A stretch of 64,000 bases of DNA from Sarcomyxa edulis (lineage: Eukaryota; Basidiomycota; Agaricomycetes; Agaricales; Mycenaceae). Shown piece after piece: positions 1 through 11,459 of this stretch. The stretch is from NCBI GenBank assembly GCA_009761415.1, contig QUOL01000011.1, positions 682,001 through 746,000 on the forward strand, read 5' to 3'. The notes beneath the pieces were generated by a model. That model searched no databases. It was not told where the DNA came from and saw only the letters and a list, made by a program, of their open reading frames with translations. How positions within the stretch are numbered: position 1 is the stretch's first letter; every line of letters begins with the position of its first letter. Made by a program: the position numbers and the translations under genes.

Positions 1-2435
1 GCCGGAGTATTTTTTGAGGTTGTTTGATGGTTCTGTAAGTTCTTCTTAGCGTTATTTAAGGGATTGGGAATGGACCTGACGGACGGCTCACTTGATTCCT
101 TTTCTATCTGATGACTCGTTGGCTCGTTTGTTTGCTCATTGCCCACTCATCGGTCCTCTACTCAATTACCCCCCACACCACACCACCCACCCACCCGTAG
201 ATAACTCCAACATCAACAACCCCACCCGGCTACGCCGTCCGCTCCGCCATACGCGATATCATCGATATCTTTGAAGTGAACAGGAAGGAATGTGCAAGAT
301 TGTTGTTGGAGTATCCAAAGTGGAGTGTTGAGGGGACGTTCAAGCCAAAACCTGGGGCTACCGGTGAGGTCGTTAGTGTCACTGGGAAGGATTGGCAGCT
401 TGAGAGTACGCTTATTGAGGTACGTCGGTTTTCATTTATCTATTCTAGTTTTACATCATACATCCTCGTTCGACTACTCATCCGTACCGTTCCTCTTCAT
501 CATAATCCCACACCAACAGACAATCCTCTCCACCTTCCTCATCCTCCCCGAATCAACACACAAATCCATCTATCACATTGGGCTTATCACGGAGTTGTGT
601 AAGTTGTCTCCGCAGACTGTTGGGCCTGCTGTGGGTAAGTCGATCAGGAAGCTCTATGGGGGTTTGGATGGAGGGTGGGGTGCGGGGGTTGGTAAAGGAC
701 AGGATGCGGGTGTTGGAGCGGGTAAGGGACACGGGATGGACGGGGGTGCGTTGGACGTAGAAATCGCACGGAGGTTCGCGGAGTGGTTCGCGGTTCATAT
801 GAGTAATTTTGGGTTCCAGTGGGTTTGGAAGGAGTGGTGAGTGGCATAGCGTGTTTTTACTTCCTCGACGCGACGCGACGTTTGGTCGTGATTCGTTGAG
901 TAGGACCATATTAACCGCATTCCCATTTCTCTCTCTTTCCGATGCGCAGGGTCCCCGACTTGGCACTCAATGTCCAACACCCTCGTCGAGCATTCATGCG
1001 TCGTGCTTTGGAATTCGAGATTAGATTGTCATACCATGATCGGATATTGAAGACCCTTCCGGAGGTGATGCAGGCTCCTGACGCGTATACGATATCGGAG
1101 GAGGCCCCAGGTCCGGATTTCGAGTTTGATGATCCAGGTTAGTCTTTCCCTATCGTGTATACATGAGCCACTTGAGTGCTTACATTCATTTGTCTGATCT
1201 TCTGCCAGCAAAACCTCACCACGACGCCGCTCAAGCCGTTCTCAACCTCTTCCGAGGCCGCGCAAAAGCAGAAGACGTCATTTCCCACCTCGATACACTA
1301 AAAAACACCCTCGAAGCGTCCGATTCCGATTCTAGCGTTAGTGTTGACAAAATTGTACGCTCCATCGCGGTTCAGTCGCTTCTGCATATCGGGTCTAGGT
1401 CTTTCTCGCATCTTCTTAATGCGATTGAGCGGTACCTCCCGCTTTTGCGGTACCTCGCCTCGGGTGGGGGGAGTGTTGGCGGTGGGATCGGGAGTGCAGG
1501 CACGGGCGCGGGTACGGGGATAGGAAGTGGCAACGCAGAAGCCAAAGCGGATATCTTGACGGCGGCGGCTGCATTCTGGAAACATAACCGACAGATGGTG
1601 GGGATCGTGTTTGATAAGTTGATGCAGTATCAGATTGTGGATCCGACGGATGTTGTTGGGTGGACTTTTGTCAATGGGGCTGGCATCTCAAGTGGGCAGC
1701 CTGGTGGGAGTGGTGGTGGGCCGCTGAGTCTGAGCGCGTTCGAGTGGGATTTGTTGAAGGGTGCGTTGGATAAGGCGAATGGGAGAGTGATGATTGCGAG
1801 GAGGAAGGTGATAGCATTGAGGAAGGAGGATGATGATACTAGGGCCAGGGCTATGGCTAGTGGGGGTGACACTATGGAGGTTGATGGGGATGTAAAGCAA
1901 GGTGAGTACTCCCTTGATCCATTTTCTCGTTTTTTAATCTAAACGATTCCTACCCCTTTCCTGGTGCAGAGGAAACACCAGCAGCAGACAACCCAGCACT
2001 AACCACCGCCCTAAAAGCCTTCACGAGTCTAACGCGGGAGCAGAAAGCGGCGTTGTCACGTACGTTGGACGGATTCGTCTCGTGTCTCGCTCCATCATCT
2101 TCAGCACACAATCCCAACCCCGATGCACGAGCTATATTGACGGAGAATTCTTGGAACGATCGTGCGAATTGGGATCGGGATGAATGGAATGCTTGGGAGA
2201 CGTGGGGATGGTATAGGCAGTTTTGTAGGGTGGTGCGTGTTTTGTGTCTTCAAGTTTTCGAGAAAGTTGTTCCCTGATATTGACGCTGACTTTCCATATG
2301 CAGTATTCACCGTATCTCCGGAATTACGCCAACACACTGTACATCATCTCGTTTTCTAAATTCGAGGGATCGACGGATCCAGCTGCCGAGTTGTTGAAGA
2401 AGACGTGGAATGTCGCTATCGGGCAGGACGTCTGA
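1..2435 (+). CDS. CBC1: Nuclear cap-binding protein subunit 1 (CBP80), 5' end missing
   Basis: Large subunit of the nuclear cap-binding complex. It binds the small CBP20 subunit and m7G-capped RNA and supports splicing, export and decay. Only the 3' part is in the window. Exons read as 1-35, about 201-419, about 500-836, 950-1137, 1209-1901, 1970-2232 and 2304-2435. Family signatures seen are NRKECARLLLEYPKW, then LSPQTVGPAVGKSIRKLYGGL, then the helical block around FAEWFAVHMSNFGFQWVW, and the third MIF4G-like domain with ILTAAAAFWKHNRQMVGIVFDKLMQ in two adjoining parts, followed by a charged helix. The last residues are LKKTWNVAIGQDV and the stop is at 2433-2435. A Gly/Ser-rich insertion (about 1465-1545) interrupts the third domain. 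Frames join cleanly across each intron, for example the Trp codon split at 836/950. Identification is confident; the exact ends of the exons at 201 and 500 are less certain. Confidence 0.9.
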
Positions 2436-3246
2436 GCTCTGCTAGATGTTTTCTCCTAAAAAAACAAGTCGGGGTATAGCCTTGATTTTTTTGCAGCTCT
2501 GTGAGTTTCTCTTTCTTTCTGTCGTATTGCTTTAGGAGTACTGACGTTTTATTTTGGAAAGGTTTACTCTAAAATTGTATAGCCCGTTTATCAGTCCGAA
2601 CGGCCACTATTTTTGCTATTTGTTCATGCGCCTTTGAACGCATTGTTTTCGAAATGGTCATGTGTTTAGAAGGTTTTGCAGTCGGTGTCGTACTTGAGGG
2701 CGATGCTTGGCAATGAGGAAGGCATCCATCCGCGGCTAGCATCACTGATTGTTCAATTCAGATTCAGCATCTAATACGGTATTGGACCCAGAGATATCAT
2801 AAGGTGTTGCAGGTAAGCGCCAGGCGCTCAATATATCTTTGAAGGCATATTTCTGGAATTTTGGTATGTCCCATGATCACTGGATACATTGTTCCCCGTG
2901 GACTTAAAAATACTCAAAGTGGCTTAACTTGGTCCTCATGTGCATAAGTCGCTCCTGCTGTTCTCTACGATGCACTCGTGTAAATCTAGTAGTACAAAGG
3001 GTGCAGAACAGTGCGTCTATTTTTTTTCCCTTGAGATTGTTGCCATGTACTATACATATAAAATCGGGAGTAGGTAAAGATTGTCGATACCCATGGAGGA
3101 TCATCGTCAGCGCTTGCGACGAGCTTGATGGCACTGGCTAACCTTTCTAGTTCTAGAATTCTGTGGCACAGGATCTATTGACTTTGGACATTTAAAGACT
3201 TGAGAACTATGGACCGCTAGCGCTCATCGTTTTTTACCTTCTCACC
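2436..3246. other. Intergenic region, CBP80 to TPR gene
   Basis: This holds the 3' end of the CBP80 transcript and the promoter of the TPR gene. Only short, unsupported reading frames on both strands. No repeat, tRNA or clear TATA box was seen. Confidence 0.6.
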
Positions 3247-5989
3247 ATGGAGGCTCTCGGTGCAGCATCGACTATCATTGCCATTGTCACTGCCGTCAAG
3301 GATGTAATCGACTTGGCCGTCAAGATCAAAGAGTCGTTGGAGCAGGTAACGTCCGTCTTGCCTTGTATGTTTTGCTTCGGCACTCAAAGTCTTTTGTCAT
3401 CCAAGGTCAAAGCAAATGCTGAAGAACATATACGGGTTGCGAACCGTGTTATTACCTGTATGGAAGGTTTGAAGAGTTCAGCTGAGAGTGGCCAACCAAT
3501 TTCTGTGGAGTTCCAAGCCGCTGTGGAGGCTTTGCGTCTGTAGGTGGATGCCTCCAACATGCCTTCCTCCTGAAGCTTATGTTTGAAATAGGGATTTGAC
3601 AGACGTATTAGTTCAATGTGAACAGGTCCCGTTCCATCAAAACTCGTTCCGCGATTGGTTCCGCGATTGGATGGGGAGAAATTCTACGACTGAGAAACTG
3701 GCTAAGATCAATAAAGAGATCGACGAGTGCCTGCAATTTTCTGCCGTGAGTTTGGAAAATATACTGCGTCGAAAGCCTCACATTTGACAAGTTGACTCAT
3801 GTTATTCACTCAGACGATGGCTGGTTTTCGTATTGAAAAGACGATCACGACGAGCAGCAAGGAAACTAAGGATGACTTGAACGTCATTAAGGGAATGCTT
3901 CGAGCACTTATCGTCAAAGGAGAATCAGATCCTGAAGCAGCAAACCGTCTTATCCGAGCAAAGCAGATGACGCCCTATGGGATCGAAAAGTCCCTTCAGT
4001 ACGCCCGACGGCGTGAAGCTGTGTGGAAAAATAAGCCACCACTTCGAGATGCCCGACGGCAGGATTCGGTACGTATAGGCCTTCTCGAACAACCTTTGTC
4101 ATTGATTGATTCGACTTCAGGAAAGGCCCACCTCCCTAGAAGCAAGATACCTGACTCTCAAAGTCAAAACGCTCACACAAGCTTTGAGCCAGGTCGAAGC
4201 ATCTTCCGAAGTCGTGTCTCGTCCTACGCCCGTCTCCCGTACAATATCGTCTGCCTCTCACAGAACAAAGACGGGCGATCCAGCACCTGAAGCAGATGAC
4301 AGTATCCTGGAAGTTCTGCGCATCATTCGCACGTTGCAAGCTAACAAGACATATGATATGAACAAGGCCGCTCCACGACTTGATAAATTGTCTCTGACAC
4401 TCACTGATATCGGTGCATACGATGTGGCCTGTGAGGTCAGCGAGGTAGCAGTGAAGGCTTCCCGCAAACTCGGTCGTCATAACTTTTATCTCGCCACAGC
4501 GCTACATAATTATTCCAACCACCTCAGCGCTTCGGGACGAATGAAGGATGCACTCGCAGCTTCTACAGACGCTGTTGACATATTCGCGGAGCTTTCTCGA
4601 CGCGGACATCTACAACATCATGCGGATCTGGCAATGGCACTCGTCACGAACTCCAATTGTCTCATCGAAGAAGGTTCTCCTGAAGAGGCAGTGCAGCAAG
4701 CACGGAAAGCCTGCGATATCTATCAGCAACTCATCAGCCACAAGAGACCAGATGTTCGTGCTCAGGATTTTCAATCCGATCTCGCGGTCTCGTTGACCAC
4801 TTACGCCGCTGCGTTACTCGAAGTAGGACATGTCAAGGATGCATTGGTCGCTTCCTCAAAATCGAAAGATATACTTGCAGGTCTATATCGCACGTCACCT
4901 CAAATTTTCGCACCAGACTATTCTGCATCGCTTGCTACACATGCATCCTGCCTTATCACCTCCAAGCAGTACAAGGCCGCTTTACCTTGGGCGGAGAAAG
5001 CAGTAGAAATTCGACGTGATTTGGCTCGCACTAGGCCGGATGTATACAAGGCCAGAATTGCGTCGTCGCTCATGGATATCTTTGACATACAAAAATCTAT
5101 CACTCGACCGGATCACGCGTTGAAATCTGTCGAGGAAGCGGCCAATATATATCGAGAGCTGAAAGGAATTCGCCACCACTTCTCCCCAAAGCTAGCCTTT
5201 TGCCTCAGGAGCTGGGCAAATTATTTGATAGACTTGAATCGCGAGGATGAACGCGTTTTGTCTTTATTGGGGGAGGCGCTGGAGATTTACCATCATCTTG
5301 CCGATTCACAACCTTTGGACTATACCCAGCACTATGCGGCGACGTTCGAAAATCTATACCATTGTTATTCTCGCCTAGGCATGCATCAACAAGCTTTGGA
5401 TGCAGCCACCCGCTTAGTCGAGCTGCGTAAAAAGATGTCACTTACAGGCTCATCGAATGACATGGAGAATCTCGCGGCGACCTTCGAAAAGACATTTGAG
5501 GCTCAATGCCAATTGAAAAATCTATCTGGTGCGCTGGACGCCATCCAAGAAGCCTGCTCAATATATGGTCCACTCGTCGATGATCATCCCGATGATTGGA
5601 AGTTACGCTCTCGCCTCGCCCGATCCCTATATAACATGGCAACGTTATTGACCAACGGGGAATCCAAATACATCGAGCCAGCCAAGAATGCAGGTTTGAA
5701 GGCCCTGAAACATCTGAACATATTGTACAAGCAACGACCACGCTCACTAGACTATTCTGAGCGCCTCGTCCACGTATATCTCAATCTATCCTACAATTTC
5801 TCCGATGAAGGCTCACACAAAGAGGCTTTGTCGAATGCGAACAGCGCACTTCAGATCTGTCGAAAGACACATAATATCCCTCAATATCTGCACAAAAAAA
5901 CATTGATGCGCATATCTTATTGCTACACCAATCTTGGGAATCATGCAAAGGCCACGGCGATTGAGAAAGAGGCCAAAATCTTGACCTGA
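3247..5989 (+). CDS. TPR-repeat protein with N-terminal helical adaptor-like domain
   Basis: Exons read as 3247-3345, 3406-3539, 3592-3745, 3814-4068 and 4121-5989. The first about 130 residues are helical and begin with a hydrophobic segment (IIAIVTAVKDVIDLAVKIKE). They resemble the N-terminal four-helix domains (HeLo or MLKL-NTD type) seen at the front of many agaricomycete NLR-like and TPR proteins; this is an impression of pattern, not a search result. A basic linker follows, then a long array of helix pairs of the form LA..L...A..L...G...EAL.A...A..IY..L. These are TPR repeats of the kinesin-light-chain style and run to the C-terminus. No NACHT, NB-ARC or kinase domain lies between. The role is likely scaffolding or signalling; the substrate is unknown. 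The first intron is 60 nt and open in frame. Confidence 0.78.
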
Positions 5990-6327
5990 GTACCAGATGT
6001 TGACGCTCGTTGGATGCCATGATCCATCTCGACTCGTCGCCTTCGCTTCGGCAGTCAACTCGACATCGTTGCAGGCGTTTGGACGAGATGCCCTTCTCCT
6101 CATTTTGGATGTCAGTGACTTATTACGATCTGGCCCGCGGACTGTATCAGTGTCGGACGGAGACATTCAAGACTGCTTACTCAAATATGAGAGCTGGAAG
6201 TCGAGATTGCAAGATTCCTTGAATTTTACAGATGGAAGCCGGTACACATGCATGCCTTAAGATATAACTGTGTACATATATTCCTAGTTACAAATTCAAT
6301 TGTGGAGGGCAGCTCGGACGCATTCAT
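5990..6327. other. Convergent 3' intergenic region
   Basis: Space between two tail-to-tail genes. A + strand open frame of 87 codons starts at 5997 but has no recognisable features and lies where a 3' UTR is expected. Nothing else was seen. Confidence 0.5.
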
Positions 6328-7587
6328 CTAATCGGTGCGCTCAATTCCTTCTCTAAAGGTCCTCTCCAACAACTCGTTGAACCTCTCTGGACGCTGCACA
6401 TGTATGCCATGCCCAGTGCCTTCCCATTTGACCAGTTCAGCAGCAGGCATGCAGTCTTTGATTTCTTGCGAATGTCGCGGGGCGACCAGATTGTCTTCAT
6501 CTCCAGTGAGGAGAGTCACCTTGGGAATGGAGCTAGAGATGATACGCAGTCTTTCCGGAGATACATAGTGCGTCAGCCCTGCGCACATCTGGGAGATATG
6601 ACCAAGGAAGGCCTGGGGACGCGTGATTTGGACACGATGGAGAAAGCCCTTGATGGTTAAGCCAGACGGCAGTGAGAACGAGAACGTACAATGACGAGTG
6701 CATGGACTTACGTCGATCTGGACTTCACGGTTTGTTCGACCTTGTGGATCGTTCTCGGCTTTCTGGTTCAGCCATCCTGCAGGGAAAAGCATGTCCATGA
6801 CTATAGGTGCCTTGTCCTTTGGATCCGGGATTAGCACCAGCCTGAACGACGATTGCACGTCATTCGTGTTTGCGGCATCGACAACAAGATTATACATACC
6901 GTGCAAGGGACGTCACTCCTTTCCACTGTGAATCCTACGTCAGCGCATTCAGTGAAATGAGGACGAAGTCTTACAGGCGGGAGATTGTTCCATGGCCGAC
7001 CACCGGGGGTAGTCACGGCCAGCGTAAGGGAGCTTATACGTTCGGGGATTCGTGTAGCCAGTTCTGTAGATGTCGCCGGTAAGCGAGAGCAATTGAATTA
7101 GAGAATACAGCGCACCTTGAGCTATCATACCGCCTAGACTGATACCGACAACATGAACCGAACGCTTCGCGGTCCAACCCAACGTATCAAGTAAAGCAAT
7201 AGCATCTTCCGCCATTCCACCTGTCCTATGCAATACACTTCAGTTGCAGGCTAGCAAAATGACATGCAATGCTCTATAAACTGCATACGTATATGGTCCT
7301 CGAGGATATCCGGAATTGCCAACGCCTCGATTATCGAATACAAGCACAGAATGCTTCCCGGAACTTCCAAAATGCTTCACTTGAAGCTCCCAGGAAAAGG
7401 AGCTCGAGTTCAATCCCATTATGAAGATGACTTTGATGGGCCCGGACCCATGTTGTTCGTAGTAGAGTGAATGGCTCTCAAGAGGATCTGCACCTTGGTG
7501 GCGGATTTGGGTTACAGGACATAGGCCTTTTCGGACGCAGGTCGACGCGTCGAAGATAGTTGGGAGCTGAGTGCTAGATTCAGACAT
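6328..7587 (-). CDS. Alpha/beta hydrolase fold protein
   Basis: Multi-exon gene, start at 7587, stop at 6328. The fold is shown by GPIKVIFIMGLNSSSFSWE (first strand and oxyanion region), then VFDNRGVGNSGYPRGPYT. The nucleophile elbow is G-I-S-L-G-G (catalytic Ser), followed by the acid in LLTGDEDNLVAP and the histidine in GTGHGIHVQRPE, so the whole Ser-Asp-His triad is present. After removal of introns the reading runs IPERISSLTLAVTTPGG, NNLPPWKGVTSLARLVLIPD and so on without a break. Length (about 330 aa) fits the alpha/beta hydrolase-1 family. No signal peptide, so probably cytosolic. Substrate cannot be told from sequence. It shares a 243-bp divergent promoter with the NDUFB7 gene. Confidence 0.85.
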
Positions 7588-7830
7588 GATATACCACGAG
7601 TATATCGCTGTTTAATGGCCAGAAATATACAGATAGATATGGGTTCAGTCCTTTGAGGATGAGGAGGACTTGTGGAGAGTTAAGCGAGAGTTTGGCCCGA
7701 ATTTGATCCCGGCGCCAACGTCGTTGAACCTTGTCACCAACCTCCATCAGCGAATTTGCTCGCTCTCTATCGCGTCCTAGACACGGATACTGCATCAGCC
7801 CAAGCACTGACATATCTCAGGCATATCAGG
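7588..7830. promoter_or_regulatory. Divergent promoter, hydrolase / NDUFB7
   Basis: Short region between two divergent start codons (7587 on the minus strand, 7831 on the plus strand). It must hold both promoters. No clear TATA box was seen. Confidence 0.5.
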
Positions 7831-8311
7831 ATGACTTCGTCGACAACAGCGTCTCAGACAGAGCTTAAAGCGCACCGAGTGCCTTTGGGATACAGAGATT
7901 CATGCTCTGCGTGCGTTCATCTCTCATGGTCTATGTCGATGATGGTTTGACGAGAATATGCTCTTCTCTATTGCGCTTCATGTCTTGTTCTTTGCTTAAT
8001 CATGAATTGGACCTTCAAACCCAAAGCCTCCTCATTCCTCTCAACGTTTGTCGTCGGAAGAATATGTATTTGCCATGGCACTGTGAGGATGAACGGCACG
8101 GATATGAGAAGTGCGTATGCTAGTCCTGCTCTCTTGGATTGTTCTGATATACCAACTGACCAGATGTCAATACGACGAGTAAGTTTCCACGTACTGAACA
8201 AGTCCTGTATGATAGTGACAGATATTTCCTTGCGTGTCGGTTAGCTATGTGCGCCGCATGAAGGTTTTGTCCAAGCAGAAGCTAGCTGCTGCTTCAGAAG
8301 AGTCAGAATGA
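7831..8311 (+). CDS. NDUFB7: NADH:ubiquinone oxidoreductase subunit NDUFB7 (B18)
   Basis: Accessory subunit of mitochondrial respiratory complex I. Exons 7831-7910, 8027-8110, 8164-8178 and 8245-8311 give an 81-residue protein with no frame conflict. The twin CX9C motifs that define this CHCH protein are both present: C-SALLIPLNV-C and C-EDERHGYEK-C. Family residues around them are VPLGYRDSC, NVCRRKNMYLPWHCE and EKCQYDDYVRRMKVL. Twin CX9C proteins are oxidised and trapped in the intermembrane space by the Mia40 relay. The third exon is only 15 nt. An upstream in-frame ATG at 7756 would add 25 residues, but the start at 7831 directly precedes the conserved part. Confidence 0.93.
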
Positions 8312-10167
8312 TGGAGACGTTTCGATACCCGGGTCGTTCACTGGCACACCTGTTCATATTTGGATAAGAGAAATGCTCACTGCACGTGGGCTATGTGCTA
8401 CTCTGCTTTTGAATCACATTCGATGGGGGTGAGAAGACAAGACAGCATGCTTCGCAAAGACGTGAGGCTATTGGAAATGTCCAGACTTCAGCACACGCCC
8501 TCAAGCTCTTGTACTATGATGGTTATTGCTCCTAATTGCTACGTCCTCGTTCCATTTTACCCTCACAATCTCCTCAGGAACAAACCTCGCGAGGCTCATT
8601 GAATGGAAGTGCTATCGTGTGGTACAGGTAAGTATTGCATCCTACGTCTTTTTGATTTACATTTCTCTTGAATGTAATAGAAATCGTCGTACAAGGACAG
8701 TTTCATGACTTGCGTGGCCCAGTATTGTTCAAATTCAGGACCGTTACATGGTAGTTGCCTGTTACGCGCATGGATCCCCGTACAAAAATAGAGGTTCGTG
8801 CCTTTATCTTTTAACTCGATTGATTGAGTCTTCTCAGATCTTGACCTCGCTATTCCTCAAAATTATCTGGGGTTCATGGAGATATTCTGGACATATCCTG
8901 CTCTCGTCTACCCATCTCCTGCCAAGCTTTTCACGTGTCCTCAAGTTCTCCGTCTTCAAAGAATGCACCCGTCATTGACGTACTTGTCAAGCGGTACTAT
9001 GAAAATGTTTCCGTCCGAGTTTTACATCCAACTTATACCCATCCATATTCCCCCGGCTGTGTCTCGAGGCCTGTATCTTGGTTCTGCTCCAGTAAAAAAC
9101 CGGATTCTTTCTGATATTCTCATCGCTCGCTTAGGAGGGTGCTACTGTTCTCAGAAACAACAGTTCTCTACCTGACACGTTGGACTTTGACATCGTGACT
9201 TGCCAACACTCTACGCTGGCTGACCCGGCCCGTCGCTCCTTTGACTCTCGTTCTATATTCTTGATCGCGTGGGTGTCGTTTTGATTGGCACTGTGCTTCG
9301 AAGCCGAAGTATTCATGCTGACTTGTTCGGGCTACAGCACTCTGGAATTGTACAAGGCGGATGTTCATTCTTATCCTGGGATGGGACGTCGACATGTGCG
9401 TCTACGCCACTTGGTGGCATGACGGCTCCGACTCAATTCCGTCGTATGGTTGAGAAAAGCCCGGTGAACACTCTGCGTTAGCAGCTTGAATGATGGATCC
9501 ATCACGGAAACCATATGATTCCAGAGCTAAAAACGTCTTTTCCGACCGGTCTTTGGCATTTTATTCTCCGCCGGCACCTTACACCCAAGCCTGGTCCTTT
9601 TCTCATGAGCAATCGTGAACTGCGATGCAGTCGTCCCGTGAGTGTAGATCTGGTTTGGTTCGAACTGGGCTATTCATAACTATGAATATCCTAAGCTGTC
9701 TAAGGTATGTCTTTCAGTAATCCTAGGATTCCTGTCTAAATTAAAAGTGAACACGCAGCAAACAGTACGCGACGCGCTGGCAACGCCGTGCCGATGTAGA
9801 AAATATAGAATACTCACGTCAACTGAAGCCAAATAGCAGTGAGAGACGTTTTGCAAGAGCCGTTACCGGCGACAGCAGGGGCAATATCTCAGAGACCAAC
9901 ATGGTTCTCCTCCGCTTCAAAAGCGAAGTCGATATCCAAGTCGTGCCATCACGGGACAGTAAGCACACTGTGACATAACTGAGTCAAGAGGCACTAAATA
10001 ACTGCGAGTATTTTGAGGTCGAAGCTGGACCCGATGGTCTGCCACTTGCCCGCCACAGTTACTCGTATACACGTGATTGAAGTTGTTTGGCAAGGGCCCC
10101 GCGAAGCCTGAGCATCATTCTCGCCCCTAACCTGCCCTTGACCTGCCCCTTACTCGAACCACTCAAC
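8312..10167. other. Gene-poor stretch, no gene called
   Basis: About 1.9 kb with several short open frames on the plus strand, for example near 8876-9175 and 9269-9481, and donor-like sites such as GTAAGT at 8630. No set of exons joins into a recognisable protein. It could be an orphan multi-intron gene or decayed sequence. No repeats or RNA genes were seen. Confidence 0.4.
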
Positions 10168-11164
10168 ATGGCGACGTCCTCAAAAACTGAGGTATATCTC
10201 CTTCAATTCTGATCAGTATTTTCAGAGAACGATAGACGCCGTCCCGAAAGACCTTGGCGACTGTACTCCTCTGATCACGACAAGCACCTTCTGTGAGGAA
10301 CTCCAACCCATTCCCGAGTCTCTCGCCTTAGTCAACAAACTCGCTGAAGAACTCTCTTCCTTTGGGTTCCTTTATGGCGTATTATGGATCAAAATGCCGG
10401 CTTTTCTTGGAAGATCGAGAGAGACTGTGTTTCTACTCTACACGCTCTCGGATACTATCATCGAGTCCATCTTGCGTAGACTTCCCAATGTCAAGAACGT
10501 CGCGGCGAGCATTTATTGTCAAGGTGATAAAAATAACTTGCTAAATTCGCACTCGAGCAGCACCAACCTAGACGGCATACAGTCCTAGTGATCTTTACCT
10601 ATGTGACGGTCATGGCAAGCTGAACGACTCGAAATATACAAAGCATGCTAGAGACACAACTCATGACGTTCGAACTGTAAGTTGCACCCAGTCTCGGATT
10701 CGCTTTTTCCACTAATGAGGAGTCCTGCAAGAACTGTCCAGTTTATAGCCTGGGAAGTGGAAGAACATCGTTTTCATTTTTCAGCAGTCTCAGATACAAC
10801 ATCGGTCGAGCCAATAGACATCTCCAGACCACTTGAGAGTGCCATCTCAGTTACAAGAGTTAACAGGAGGACTGTCATGTTGAAGGACAATAAGTAGCTG
10901 GAAGCGCTATTTCCTCATCTATCTCAGAGTCTGCAATTTATCTTCCCTTACCTCAAGATTGCCCGCGATTTACTCAACTTCCCTCAAATAGATATACAAC
11001 GCGATAAGCTCGACATTGGACAGATATGTTCTCTATATCCTTCAGTCTACCGAACTGTCGCGACGGCACTCCTGGACATTTCTACTGCGCCCCCCGAGTC
11101 TTTTCACTTGTCCATGACTGACGACTTTGAACATTTCGCCAATCTTTACGTCCGAAAGCGTTGA
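10168..11164 (+). pseudogene. Unrecognised gene, possibly decayed
   Basis: Coding-like pieces on the plus strand: start MATSSKTE at 10168-10191; an acceptor at 10225; a frame 10226 to about 10523 (RTIDAVPKDLGDCTPLITTS, then FGFLYGVLWIKMPAFLGRSR); a piece about 10572-10678 (DLYLCDGHGKLNDSKYTKHA); a piece about 10720-10897 (VQFIAWEVEEHRFHFSAVSD); and a tail 10898-11164 (LEALFPHLSQSLQFIFPYLK, ending LYVRKR). A TAG at 10895-10897 separates the last two in frame, unless a 39-nt intron (10859-10897) removes it. I could not find splice sites that join the second and third pieces in phase. No family is recognised. It could be an inactivated gene or a real gene with boundaries I misjudged. Confidence 0.35.
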
Positions 11165-11459
11165 TTCGACAAGCCCTTCCAGGACGCCTCGCCGACAAAG
11201 AAGACCCAGTGAACGGTATAGATTTAGGTGGCCATAAGTGAGGAGAGGGTGGTGTTTTGAAGCTATCGCCGCCTCGATCCTCCATACACTTATGTCAAAT
11301 ATAATATGTCTGTTCAGAGAGTTCTAGATATCGGAAAATCGGGCTACATCAAAAAACATTCAAAACAACATCCTCAATAATAAGTAAGAGTCAAGAAAGA
11401 AACTGGTTCGAAAGAACTCGTATGTGGATATCATCGTGCTGAAGCAAAACCTTCTAAAT

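Noticed and set aside
5997..6260. 87-codon frame after the TPR gene
   Set aside because: Lies in the expected 3' UTR, with no start context or homology.
8312..9500. Possible transposon remnant
   Set aside because: No terminal repeats, target-site duplication, transposase or reverse transcriptase motifs could be found.
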